DNA from: ZC4RG25 sp041687075
GTDB taxonomy: Bacteria > Pseudomonadota > Alphaproteobacteria > Rhizobiales > Hyphomicrobiaceae
Direction of reading: 5' to 3'
Length of the DNA stretch: 64,000 nt
NCBI GenBank assembly: GCA_041687075.1
Contig: JAWLCO010000003.1
Span: 15,537 to 79,536, forward strand
The notes under the pieces are model-generated. The model was not told where the DNA came from and ran no database searches. It worked only from the letters and a program-made list of their open reading frames with translations. The translations under genes and the position numbers were made by a program. Position 1 is the stretch's first letter, and each line of letters starts with the position of its first letter. Shown piece after piece: positions 1-7,748 of the stretch.

Positions 1-721
1 CGGCGGGGCGTTTCGGATTGACCGGGTTGTCACCCAGCTCCCGGTCATGGAAATAGAAGGCGCAGACATCGAGGCGCATTCCGTCGACGCCGAGCTCGAA
101 CCAGCGGCGGCAGACCTCGAGGACGGCGTCCTGAACCTCAGGGTTATGGAAATTGAGGTCAGGCTGCTGCCGCAGGAAGTTGTGCAGGTAGTACTGACCA
201 CGCCTCGGCTCCCACTGCCACGACGATCCGCCGAAAACGGAGAGCCAGTTGTTGGGCGGCGTTCCGTCGGGTCGCGGATCGGCCCAGACGTACCAGTCGG
301 CTTTCGGTGAGGCTTGTGACTCCCGACTTTCAAGAAACCATGGATGCTGATCGGAGGTGTGACTTAAGACCTGATCCATGATCACCTTGATGCCGCGCGC
401 GTGCGCTTCCTCAACGAGACGTTCAAACTCCTCCATGGTTCCGAACAGGGGGTCGACCTCCAGATAGTCCGAGACGTCGTAGCCGAAATCGCGCATCGGC
501 GACTTGACGAACGGCGAGATCCAGATCGCGTCGACGCCCAGTCGTTCCACGTAGTCGAGGCGCTGGCGTATGCCTGCGAGGTCGCCGATGCCGTTGCCCG
601 AGGTATCGAGGAAGCTGCGCGGATAGATGTGATAGATCACCGCCCCCTGCCACCACTGCGGTGCTTCTGCGCCCGCTCCTGCTGAGTGGGGGCTTGTCTC
701 GGTATGCTTTGTTTGAGACAT
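1..721 (-). CDS. GH13 alpha-glucosidase / alpha-amylase family protein, N-terminal part
   Basis: Partial gene that runs off the left edge of the window; only the first 240 codons are present. The minus strand from ATG at 721 reads MSQTKHTETSPHSAGAGAEA, then WWQGAVIYHIYPRSFLD, the usual opening of GH13 oligo-1,6-glucosidase and alpha-glucosidase enzymes. Further family blocks follow: GIGDLAGI, a GVDAIWISPFVKSPM-type segment, DYGYDVSDY-like DFGYDVSDYLEVDPLFGT, VIMDQVLSHTSDQHPWF and, near the edge, GVDGMRLDVCAFYFHD, where the Asp of MRLDV is the expected catalytic nucleophile. The family hydrolyses or transfers alpha-1,4/1,6 glucosyl units in the cytoplasm. Whether it is a glucosidase or a trehalose/sucrose-type enzyme cannot be decided without the C-terminus. 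Confidence 0.9.
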   Translation of the reverse strand, partial: MSQTKHTETSPHSAGAGAEAPQWWQGAVIYHIYPRSFLDTSGNGIGDLAGIRQRLDYVERLGVDAIWISPFVKSPMRDFGYDVSDYLEVDPLFGTMEEFERLVEEAHARGIKVIMDQVLSHTSDQHPWFLESRESQASPKADWYVWADPRPDGTPPNNWLSVFGGSSWQWEPRRGQYYLHNFLRQQPDLNFHNPEVQDAVLEVCRRWFELGVDGMRLDVCAFYFHDRELGDNPVNPKRPA

Positions 722-853
722 GCGGCCTCTCCCGATCTTGCTGTTCCCAGTCTCGAACGCAGCCGGAAAGGACCAGGTTCACCGCACGAGACAGTTGAAC
801 GGCTTCATTACTCGACCGCTCCGTGCAAGTGCCTTGGTTTGCGTCAATGGATG

Positions 854-1053
854 GACCTCGGCGTCGCCTACAGCAGGCCCGGCCGCGCGTCGCGTGATGA
901 CATTGACATGGTCATCGCGTATTTCTCGCCTCTGAAAGAGCGGCGCGGCCTTGCGGGCTACCTTCCCAGCGGAGAGCAGCAGATGCTGGCGATCGGCGGT
1001 GCGCTGATGGCCCGGCCGAAATGATCCTGATGGACGAGCCAGCCATGGCATAG
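854..1053 (+). pseudogene. remnant of a LivF-type branched-chain amino acid ABC transporter ATPase
   Basis: A short stretch still reads as the middle of a LivF ATPase: LGVAYSRPGR (family: LGVAYVPxGR), then FSPLKERRGLAG, then the ABC signature region PSGEQQMLAIGGALMARPK (family: LSGGEQQMLAIGRALMARPK). At about 1021 the frame breaks. The next frame continues with MILMDEPAMA, matching the Walker B segment LLLLDEPSMGLAP, and stops at 1053. No Walker A, start codon or downstream part is visible. This is a decayed, frameshifted fragment between the glucosidase and the acyl-CoA dehydrogenase. It also accounts for the otherwise empty 370-base spacer. Confidence 0.75.
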
Positions 1054-1096
1054 TGTAAGTTCCTATGGCAATTCCGGAATATGGAGTCTCACCCGC

Positions 1097-2257
1097 ATGC
1101 CGATCGACAAGGACGCCTTCGACGAGTTCCTGGGCACGATCCAGCGGTTTGTGCGCGAACGGCTCATTCCGAATGAAGCGCGGGTGGCCGACGACGATGA
1201 GATCCCGGCAGATATCGTCGCAGACATGAAATCGCTCGGACTGTTCGGGCTCGCCATTCCGGAGGACTACGGCGGGCTGGGCCTCTCCATGGAGGAAGAG
1301 GTGCTGGTCGCGTTCGAGATCGCACAGGCCTCCCCCGCTTTCAGGTCCTATTTCGCCACGAACGTCGGCATCGGCTCCCAAGCTATCGTGATGGACGGAA
1401 CGGAGGAGCAGAAGCGGCGCTATCTGCCACGGCTCGCCTCCGGTGAGATCATCGGCTCCTTTGCGCTGACTGAGCCCAACTCCGGCTCGGATGCCGCCTC
1501 CCTGCAGACCTCAGCGCGGCGCGAGGGGGACTTTTACGTGCTCAACGGCACGAAGCGGTTCATCACGAATGCGCCCGAGGCAGGCGTGTTCACCGTCATG
1601 GCGCGCACCGATCCGGAGAAGAAAGGCGCAGACGGCATTTCAGCTTTCATCATCGAGAGCGGCACCCCCGGCCTGACCGTCGGCAAGCCCGATCGGAAGA
1701 TGGGCCAGCGCGGGGCGCACACCGCCGATGTCATCTTCGAGGATTGCCGCGTGCCGAAGAATGCGGTGATCGGCGGGTTGGAAGGCCAGGGTTTCAAGAC
1801 CGCGATGAAAGTGCTCGACAAGGGCCGGCTCAACATCGCCGCAGCATGCACCGGTGCAGCCGAGCGCATCCTGGCAGACAGTCTCGCCTACGCGCTGGAG
1901 CGCAAGCAGTTCGGCAAGCCGATAGCCGAGTTCCAGCTCGTCCAGGCGATGCTGGCGGACTGCCAGACCGAAATCCTCGCGGCGCGATCCATGATCCTGG
2001 ACGCAGCACGCAAGCGCGATCGCGGCGGCGACGTCACCATGGAAGCCTCCTGCTGCAAGCTCTTCGCCAGCGAGATGGTCGGCCGCGTCGCGGACCGCGC
2101 CGTCCAGATTCACGGCGGAGCCGGGTACATGGCAGAGTACGCCGTCGAGCGATTCTATCGCGACGTTCGCCTGTTCCGCATTTATGAAGGCACGAGCCAG
2201 ATTCAGCAGCTCGTGATCGCCCGCAATATGATCCGCAAAGCGCGCGCCGAACGGTAG
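1097..2257 (+). CDS. acyl-CoA dehydrogenase family protein
   Basis: 386 residues, the normal length of a short-chain-type acyl-CoA dehydrogenase. These flavoenzymes introduce an alpha,beta double bond into acyl-CoA and pass electrons to ETF. Visible family blocks are the N-terminal helical domain with LFGLAIPEDYGGLGLSMEEE, the FAD-binding FALTEPNSGSDAAS, the beta domain GTKRFITNAPEAGVF, the RKQFGKPIAEFQ segment, and the C-terminal AVQIHGGAGYMAEYAVERFYRDV and IYEGTSQIQQLVIARN. The last block contains the EGTSxIQ motif with the Glu position usual for the catalytic base in this subgroup. Start ATG at 1097 has a GGAG about 9 bases upstream. It stands alone on this strand after the livF remnant, so the substrate is unknown. 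Confidence 0.93.
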   Translation: MPIDKDAFDEFLGTIQRFVRERLIPNEARVADDDEIPADIVADMKSLGLFGLAIPEDYGGLGLSMEEEVLVAFEIAQASPAFRSYFATNVGIGSQAIVMDGTEEQKRRYLPRLASGEIIGSFALTEPNSGSDAASLQTSARREGDFYVLNGTKRFITNAPEAGVFTVMARTDPEKKGADGISAFIIESGTPGLTVGKPDRKMGQRGAHTADVIFEDCRVPKNAVIGGLEGQGFKTAMKVLDKGRLNIAAACTGAAERILADSLAYALERKQFGKPIAEFQLVQAMLADCQTEILAARSMILDAARKRDRGGDVTMEASCCKLFASEMVGRVADRAVQIHGGAGYMAEYAVERFYRDVRLFRIYEGTSQIQQLVIARNMIRKARAER

Positions 2258-2334
2258 CAGGCTTCGGGCAGCGTGCCGCGTGCGATCGCTGGGGGACCGC
2301 GGAACCGGCCCCTCGCTCGAGCTCTTGTCGCCAC

Positions 2335-3072
2335 ATGAACGGACGTCCGTCTCAGCAGACCCCGCGATCGCTTCTCACCCGCCTGCACACATTGCGTAAC
2401 GTGCGGCTGGAGTGGCCCATACTGCTGATCGTCCTGATCTTGGCTTCGGCCGTGTGGGGCTTCATCGAGCTCGCCGGTGAGGTGTCCGAAGGCAGCACGG
2501 CCGAGATCGACCGCGAGTTGCTGTTGCTGCTGCGCGATCCCGATGATCCCTTCCGCATGCTCGGACCAAGCTGGCTGCAGGATATGATGCGGGATTTCAC
2601 CGGTCTCGGAGGCACGGGTGTGCTCACACTCGTGACGCTCAGCGCAACAGGATTCCTGCTGCTCGAACGCAAGCAGCACGCGGCGGCCTTGCTCCTTGTT
2701 TCGGTGATCGGCGGCGTGATCATTGCCAACGCTCTGAAGCTCACCTTCGGCCGTCCGCGGCCGGAGTTTTCCAATTACGAGCCGCTGCTCGCATCAGCCA
2801 GTTTCCCGAGCTCGCATTCCATGATGTCAGCGGTCGTCTACTTGACGATAGGCGCCTTGATTGCGCGGATGCGCCCCGATCCGCGGGTCAGGGCCTACGT
2901 CCTGGGCTTGTGCATTCTCGTTTCGGGAATCGTCGGCATCAGCCGGGTCTATCTGGGTGTGCACTGGCCGACGGACGTGCTGGCAGGATGGGCTGTTGGT
3001 TCCGCGTGGGCACTCTTCTGCTGGCTGGTTGCGCTGCTGCTCCAACGGCGCGGCAGGATCGAGGACGCCTGA
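2335..3072 (+). CDS. PAP2 family phosphatase
   Basis: 245-residue membrane protein with several hydrophobic helices (for example WPILLIVLILASAVWGFIEL near the N-terminus). It has the three-part acid phosphatase signature of PAP2 enzymes: KLTFGRPRPE (KxxxxxxRP), SFPSSHSM (normally PSGH, here PSSH) and SRVYLGVHWPTDVLAGW (SRxxxxxHxxxD). All catalytic His, Arg and Asp positions are therefore kept. Such proteins dephosphorylate lipid phosphates such as phosphatidic acid or undecaprenyl diphosphate at the outer face of the inner membrane. No recognisable ribosome site lies before ATG 2335, so the start could be a few codons later. Confidence 0.88.
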   Translation: MNGRPSQQTPRSLLTRLHTLRNVRLEWPILLIVLILASAVWGFIELAGEVSEGSTAEIDRELLLLLRDPDDPFRMLGPSWLQDMMRDFTGLGGTGVLTLVTLSATGFLLLERKQHAAALLLVSVIGGVIIANALKLTFGRPRPEFSNYEPLLASASFPSSHSMMSAVVYLTIGALIARMRPDPRVRAYVLGLCILVSGIVGISRVYLGVHWPTDVLAGWAVGSAWALFCWLVALLLQRRGRIEDA

Positions 3073-3214
3073 GCGCGGCGGCGTGGACAAGACCACGCAT
3101 CTCGGCTATCCCGCTGTCGGACGGTCATTAGCGCCTTGGCAATGCCGCGGACGAGATTGCCGGCCGCAGGCTTGACGGCTGACACACTCCGGAAAGTTGA
3201 CCCGAGGGAAGGAA

Positions 3215-3931
3215 ATGAGCCTCAAAGCGGAAACACGGGAGAAGCTCAAGGGCGTCAGCACGGCCACGATCTGCACGGCGCTCTTCAAACGGGGGCTGCG
3301 CAATCAGTTCATTCAGAACGTGCGACCGCTGAACCCGGATTCGCCGAACATGGTCGGCGAGGCATTCACGCTGCGCTACATTCCGGCCCGCGAGGATCTG
3401 AACCCGATCACCGTTTTCCAGGATCGCGGCCATCCCCAGCGCAAGGCGATCGAAGAATGCCCGCCGGGACACGTCATGGTCATCGATAGCCGGAAGGACC
3501 CCAGAGCCGCTTCGGCGGGATCGATACTCATCGCGCGCCTCCAGCATCGTGGCGCTGCCGGTATTGTCACCGATGGCGGCTTCCGGGACTCGCCAGAAAT
3601 CGCAAGGCTGTCCATCCCCGCTTACCACCAGCGGCCTTCTGCACCGACCAATCTGACCGCACACCAGGCGATCGACATCAACGTACCGATCGGCTGCGGC
3701 GACGCCCCGATCTGGCCCGGCGACGTCATCGTCGGCGATGGCGAAGGCGTGGTGGTGATCCCGGCGCATCTGGCCGACGAGATCGCGGATGAAGCCGTGG
3801 AGATGACGGCGTTCGAGGATTTCGTCGCGGAGAAAGTCGCGGAGGGCCGGTCGATCCTCGGCCTCTATCCGGCGACGGACGAAAAGGTCAGGGACGAGTT
3901 CGCGGCCTGGAGGAAAGCGAAGGGGCGCTGA
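3215..3931 (+). CDS. RraA-like / HMG-CHA aldolase family protein
   Basis: 238 residues. Start ATG 3215 is chosen over an upstream TTG because GAGGGAAGG lies directly before it. The sequence begins with GVSTATICTALFKRG, then has VGEAFTLRY and GHVMVIDS, and carries the family centre GAAGIVTDGGFRDSPEI, whose Arg and Asp bind the carboxylate and metal in class II pyruvate aldolases. It ends with PGDVIVGDGEGVVVIP. The family contains both RNase E regulators (RraA) and oxaloacetate or hydroxymethylglutarate aldolases/decarboxylases. The extended N-terminus and the conserved G..RD motif favour the enzyme branch, but the substrate cannot be told. It converges with the DUF3306-GNAT gene. Confidence 0.85.
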   Translation: MSLKAETREKLKGVSTATICTALFKRGLRNQFIQNVRPLNPDSPNMVGEAFTLRYIPAREDLNPITVFQDRGHPQRKAIEECPPGHVMVIDSRKDPRAASAGSILIARLQHRGAAGIVTDGGFRDSPEIARLSIPAYHQRPSAPTNLTAHQAIDINVPIGCGDAPIWPGDVIVGDGEGVVVIPAHLADEIADEAVEMTAFEDFVAEKVAEGRSILGLYPATDEKVRDEFAAWRKAKGR

Positions 3932-3965
3932 GCGCTACGGCGCCAATCCACGACGGCAGCTTCGA

Positions 3966-4946
3966 TCACGTCAGCCGCTTCTCCATGAACAGGCTCAGCG
4001 GGTCGGCCAGGTAGCTGCCGAAGGGCTCGCATTCCGTGAAGCCGCACTTGCGATAAAGGCCAATGGCCTCCGGCTGCTTGATGCCGGTCTCGAGCCGCAG
4101 GACGGTCAGCCCTTTCTCGCGGGCCGCAGACTCTATCGCATCAAGAAGTCTGCGGCCGACGCTCTGGCCGCGAGCCTCGGGCGCAACCCACATCCGCTTC
4201 ACTTCGCCGGAGCCGTCCTCTTCAGCGATCAGGGCGCCGCAGCCGAGTGCCGTCTCACCTCGCCGGGCGACGAAGAAGTGCACGTTGGGTGCCATAAGCG
4301 CAGCAAGGTCGGTCAGGTGATTGCTCTCAGGCGGGTAGAGGCTTTCCGCATAGGCATCCGAAGCGGCCATGAAGGCTGCAACGTCCGGCTGGTCCGGAGT
4401 TTCGGTGCGAACAATGAGCTCGGGCGCGGCTTCCGGCGGCGACGCCTTTGGCTCCGTGCGGCCAAGCCGGTCCCACTCCGCGGCTTCATCGTCCGAGAGA
4501 AATCCCTGGCCAACCTTATAGGCCGTCCTCAGGAGGCCCGTTGGCACCGCGCGGGCAGCGTCCGTGAAATCGTCCATGTAATCGCTGAGCTGGTCGGGGG
4601 CTGACAGCACCGGATCGGAAAGCCAGAGCTTATTGAGCGCCTTGTTCCGGACTTCGTCGGGCACATCGGCGCTCATGAACGGCTTGTAGTCGGACGTGCT
4701 GTCGAGCTTGTCGAAGTCGATATTCTCGAGATCGAGCGTCGGCCGCTCCGGCTCGGAAGGGGCCTCGGCCTCGCCCGAAGCTCCGGACCGGGCCATCTCG
4801 TTCGAAAACTCAGCTTGCGCGGGCTGCCCGGCAACGTCCGGCTTTCTCTCCTCAGCCTCGGTATCCGAGGGCTTTTTCGCCTCCGTTGCCACTCCGCGTT
4901 TCAGCCGCGACCAGCGGCTGAGGAAAGGCTCGTCGTCGTTAGCCAT
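3966..4946 (-). CDS. DUF3306 protein fused to a GNAT N-acetyltransferase domain
   Basis: 326 residues from ATG 4946. Residues 1-160 look like a DUF3306 protein: the start is MANDDEPFLSRWSRLK, followed by an acidic low-complexity linker, then LDLENIDFDKLDSTSDYKPF (residues 71-90) and LNKLWLSDPVLSAPDQLSDY. Such proteins accompany formate dehydrogenase clusters. After a Pro/Ala/Glu linker (about 166-185) a complete GNAT fold follows. The acetyl-CoA loop RGQSVGRRLLDAIE is at about 259-272, preceded by VKRMWVAPEA, and LYRKCGFTE lies near 298-305. The two parts are in one frame with no stop between them. The gene overlaps the upstream DUF3305 gene by 8 bases. The fusion is unusual (see findings). 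Function unknown. Confidence 0.8.
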   Translation of the reverse strand: MANDDEPFLSRWSRLKRGVATEAKKPSDTEAEERKPDVAGQPAQAEFSNEMARSGASGEAEAPSEPERPTLDLENIDFDKLDSTSDYKPFMSADVPDEVRNKALNKLWLSDPVLSAPDQLSDYMDDFTDAARAVPTGLLRTAYKVGQGFLSDDEAAEWDRLGRTEPKASPPEAAPELIVRTETPDQPDVAAFMAASDAYAESLYPPESNHLTDLAALMAPNVHFFVARRGETALGCGALIAEEDGSGEVKRMWVAPEARGQSVGRRLLDAIESAAREKGLTVLRLETGIKQPEAIGLYRKCGFTECEPFGSYLADPLSLFMEKRLT

Positions 4947-5499
4947 CGCTGCCGCCATTTCCGCGCTTTGCGCGCATTCTCTCCCGAAGCACAAAAATCG
5001 GCTCCTGCCCGAACCTGTGCTCCTCCTCGATTTCGTAGTTCTGCCGCTTCCGCTTGATGAACGGCGCCTCGAGATGGTGAGCCTCGACGAACTCGCGCAC
5101 GAGCTCGACCAGCGGCTGCGGCATCGGCACCTGCTTGATGGTTTCGAGGCCTGACTCGTTATAGGCCTGCGCATCGTGAGGCGACGCAGTCACCATGTGC
5201 ACGCTGACAGGCCACTTGGAGCTGGCTCCCGGATCGTCTCGCAGCACGACATAAACGGCCGGCTCGCCCGTCTCGAGGTTGAGCTTGTAGGCGGCCGTTT
5301 CTTTGCGATGCAGCTCCAGCGGTAGAGTAGCTGCGTGATAGTGAACGGATTTCTCGTCCCGCCGCAGCTCCCGCCAGTCACTGATCTCCGGCGCGTGCAG
5401 GAATACACCAATGGGCCGCCAGACGTACTCCTGCCAAGGGTGGTCTATCTTCTCGCGAGCGAGTACAACCCCGACTGGAATAGAAATGGTTGAATTCAT
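4939..5499 (-). CDS. DUF3305 domain-containing protein
   Basis: 186 residues if translation begins at ATG 5499 (MNSTISIPVGVVLAREK); a start at 5538 would add 13 residues. The segments PVGVVLAREKIDHPWQEYVWRP and YHAATLPLELHRKETAAYKLNLE, then PAVYVVLRDD, are typical of DUF3305 proteins, which are found next to DUF3306 proteins and formate dehydrogenases. No signal peptide or membrane helix is visible, so it is probably cytoplasmic. It overlaps the DUF3306-GNAT gene by 8 bases, which implies coupled translation. It diverges from the large ferredoxin-type gene, sharing a promoter region of about 130 bases. Biochemical role unknown. Confidence 0.82.
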   Translation of the reverse strand: MNSTISIPVGVVLAREKIDHPWQEYVWRPIGVFLHAPEISDWRELRRDEKSVHYHAATLPLELHRKETAAYKLNLETGEPAVYVVLRDDPGASSKWPVSVHMVTASPHDAQAYNESGLETIKQVPMPQPLVELVREFVEAHHLEAPFIKRKRQNYEIEEEHRFGQEPIFVLRERMRAKRGNGGSDG

Positions 5500-5627
5500 G
5501 CGGTGGGACTCTTCTTCACTGCCAAGCCGCTGATTCAAGGTCTATACTCGGGTTTCAGCACCGGGTCCATTGCACGGCCGGGTATGAATGCGCGACAGGG
5601 GCACGCTGCATGTCGGGACGAGACAGG

Positions 5628-7673
5628 ATGAGTGCGAGAAAGCCGAAGCTTCTGGTCTGCAACTGCCAGCGTACCATGGATATCGACGGTGCGCGGCTGG
5701 GGAAGATGCTCGGCCTCGAAGAACCGCTCGTCGTCCATCGTGAACTCTGCCGCTCCGAGGTGGCCGGTTTCGAGGCGGCCCTTGCAGACGGGCCGGTGCA
5801 CGTCGCCTGCACGCAGGAGGCGCCGCTGTTTCGCGAGCTCGCGGAGGAGAAGGACCTCGGCGAGACCGCGATGCGTTTTACCAACATCCGCGAGCGCGCG
5901 GGCTGGTGCGAGGCGAAATCGGCTGCGCTGCCCAAGATGGCCGCCCTGCTGGCCGAGGCGGCTTACGTGCCGAAACCGGCCGGATTGATCACGCTGAAAT
6001 CCGAGGGCGTGTGCCTGGTCTACGGTTCGGGACAGACGGCCATAGATGTTGCGCAGGAGCTCAGCGGCCGGCTCAGCGTGAGCCTGCTGCTGACAGATGC
6101 TGCGGAAGCCATTCCCCCGGGGATCGTCGACGTTCCGATCCACCGCGGCCGCATCCGCCGGGCGTCCGGATATCTCGGCGCGTTCGAGATCGAGGTGGAC
6201 GGCTACGCCCCGATGCTGCCCTCCTCGCGCGCGGCTCTGGAATTCGTGATGGCGCGCGACGGCGCAAAGTCCAGCTGCGACATCATCCTCGACCTCAGTG
6301 GTGGCAAGCCATTGTTCCCGCACGGTGGCCGGCGCGATGGCTACGTCCATGCGGACCCGAGCAATCCGGCTGCCGTCGCCAAGGCGATGTTCAAGGTCTC
6401 AGACCTCGTCGGCGAATTCGAGAAGCCGCGCTATGTCGATGTCGACACAGGCATCTGCGCCCATGCACGCAGCCAGAAGGTCGGCTGCACGAATTGCCTG
6501 GACTCCTGCCCCACCGGAGCCATTTCACCCAACGGCGAGCATGTGATCGTCGACCCGGGCATCTGCGACGGCTGTGGCCACTGCACTGCGGTCTGCCCGA
6601 CGGGAGCGGTGAGCTACACGTTTCCAAGCCGAGAGGATCTGGTCACCCGGGCACAGGTGCTGCTCAAGGCCTATCGCACGGCCGGTGGCACGCGACCCAT
6701 TCTGCTGCTGCACGATGAGAAGCACGGCAGCCCCTTGATATCTGCCATGGCGCGGTTCGGGCGTGGCCTGCCCGCGAACGTGCTGCCGCTCGGACTGTAC
6801 TCGGTGTTCCGGCTCGGGCATGACGTGCTTGCGGCCATGCTGGCGTCAGGGGCAGAGCAGATTGTCATTCTGGCCTCAGGCGAAGCGCCGGAAGAGCTGC
6901 CGCCGCTCGAAGGTCAGGTCGAGCTGCTCGGCGCTTTCCTCGAAGCGCTCGGCCATCGGGGCCCGCGCGTTCGCCTCGCGGTGGAGCATGATCCCGATGC
7001 GGTCGAAAGCCTGCTCTACGATCTGCCGGCATTGCCCGAACTCGAGCCGCGCTTCTTCTCGAGCGCCGGCAGCAAGCGCGACGTGGCCCGCACGGCGCTC
7101 GCTGCGCTGAACGAGATGGCGCCGGAGCCGGCCACTGTCGTCGCGCTGCCCAAGGGAGCCCCTTACGGACGCGTCCACATCGACGTGGACGGCTGTACGC
7201 TTTGCCTCTCATGCGTCGGCGCCTGCCCCGCGAACGCGCTCTCCGACAACCCGGACCGCCCGCAGCTGAGCTTCACCGAGGCGGCCTGCGTGCAATGCGG
7301 GATCTGCGTCTCCACCTGCCCGGAGAACGTGATCAGGCTGGAGCCGCGCTATGACTTCACGTCTTCTGCGATGACACCCGAGGTCCTGAAGGGCGAGGAG
7401 CCGTTCGAGTGCATCAGCTGCGGCAAGCCGTTCGGCGCGCGCTCGACGATCGAGAAGGTGGTCGAGCGGCTCAAGGGCCATTCGATGTTTCGTGGCGAGC
7501 AGCAGCTCCGCCTGATCCAGATGTGCGACAACTGCCGCGTCGTGGCTGTTGCCGAGGAAGGGAGCGATCCCTTCAAGTTCGGCGAACGCCCCCGCATGCG
7601 CACCACCGACGACGACCTCGCCGAGGCCGAACGCGCACGAGCCGCTCGCAAGCCGGAAGACTTCCTGAGCTGA
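5628..7673 (+). CDS. large 4Fe-4S ferredoxin-type protein of the formate dehydrogenase locus
   Basis: 681 residues from ATG 5628; an in-frame ATG at 5610 is the alternative. The N-terminal 260 residues include VCNCQRTMD, several scattered cysteines and an LVYGSGQTAIDVAQEL segment resembling a nucleotide-binding turn. Two pairs of [4Fe-4S] motifs follow: CTNCLDSCPTG (287-297) with CDGCGHCTAVCPTG (313-326), and CTLCLSCVGACP (523-534) with CVQCGICVSTCP (554-565). The tail has CISC (595-598) and CDNC (633-636), which could bind a metal. No signal peptide or membrane segment is present, so it is likely a cytoplasmic electron carrier. It is divergent to DUF3305/DUF3306, its usual companions. Electron partners are not known. 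Confidence 0.85.
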   Translation: MSARKPKLLVCNCQRTMDIDGARLGKMLGLEEPLVVHRELCRSEVAGFEAALADGPVHVACTQEAPLFRELAEEKDLGETAMRFTNIRERAGWCEAKSAALPKMAALLAEAAYVPKPAGLITLKSEGVCLVYGSGQTAIDVAQELSGRLSVSLLLTDAAEAIPPGIVDVPIHRGRIRRASGYLGAFEIEVDGYAPMLPSSRAALEFVMARDGAKSSCDIILDLSGGKPLFPHGGRRDGYVHADPSNPAAVAKAMFKVSDLVGEFEKPRYVDVDTGICAHARSQKVGCTNCLDSCPTGAISPNGEHVIVDPGICDGCGHCTAVCPTGAVSYTFPSREDLVTRAQVLLKAYRTAGGTRPILLLHDEKHGSPLISAMARFGRGLPANVLPLGLYSVFRLGHDVLAAMLASGAEQIVILASGEAPEELPPLEGQVELLGAFLEALGHRGPRVRLAVEHDPDAVESLLYDLPALPELEPRFFSSAGSKRDVARTALAALNEMAPEPATVVALPKGAPYGRVHIDVDGCTLCLSCVGACPANALSDNPDRPQLSFTEAACVQCGICVSTCPENVIRLEPRYDFTSSAMTPEVLKGEEPFECISCGKPFGARSTIEKVVERLKGHSMFRGEQQLRLIQMCDNCRVVAVAEEGSDPFKFGERPRMRTTDDDLAEAERARAARKPEDFLS

Positions 7674-7748
7674 ACGCATGAGTTCGGGGCCACCCAGCCT
7701 TCAGGGTCGGTTCGCTGCAACTCCCGTCGAGCCGGTAGCTGGGGCGCC

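Noticed and set aside
423..782. Minus-strand open frame starting MNLVLSGCVRDW
   Set aside because: It lies in another frame over the alpha-glucosidase start, which has clear GH13 motifs. The product is Arg-rich and shadow-like.
779..1381. Open frame on the minus strand across the start of the acyl-CoA dehydrogenase gene
   Set aside because: It is a shadow of the real plus-strand gene and has no recognisable motif.
3966..5174. A 402-residue version of the DUF3306-GNAT gene
   Set aside because: The first 76 residues are Arg/Ser-rich shadow of the DUF3305 gene; ATG 4946 gives a normal DUF3306 start.
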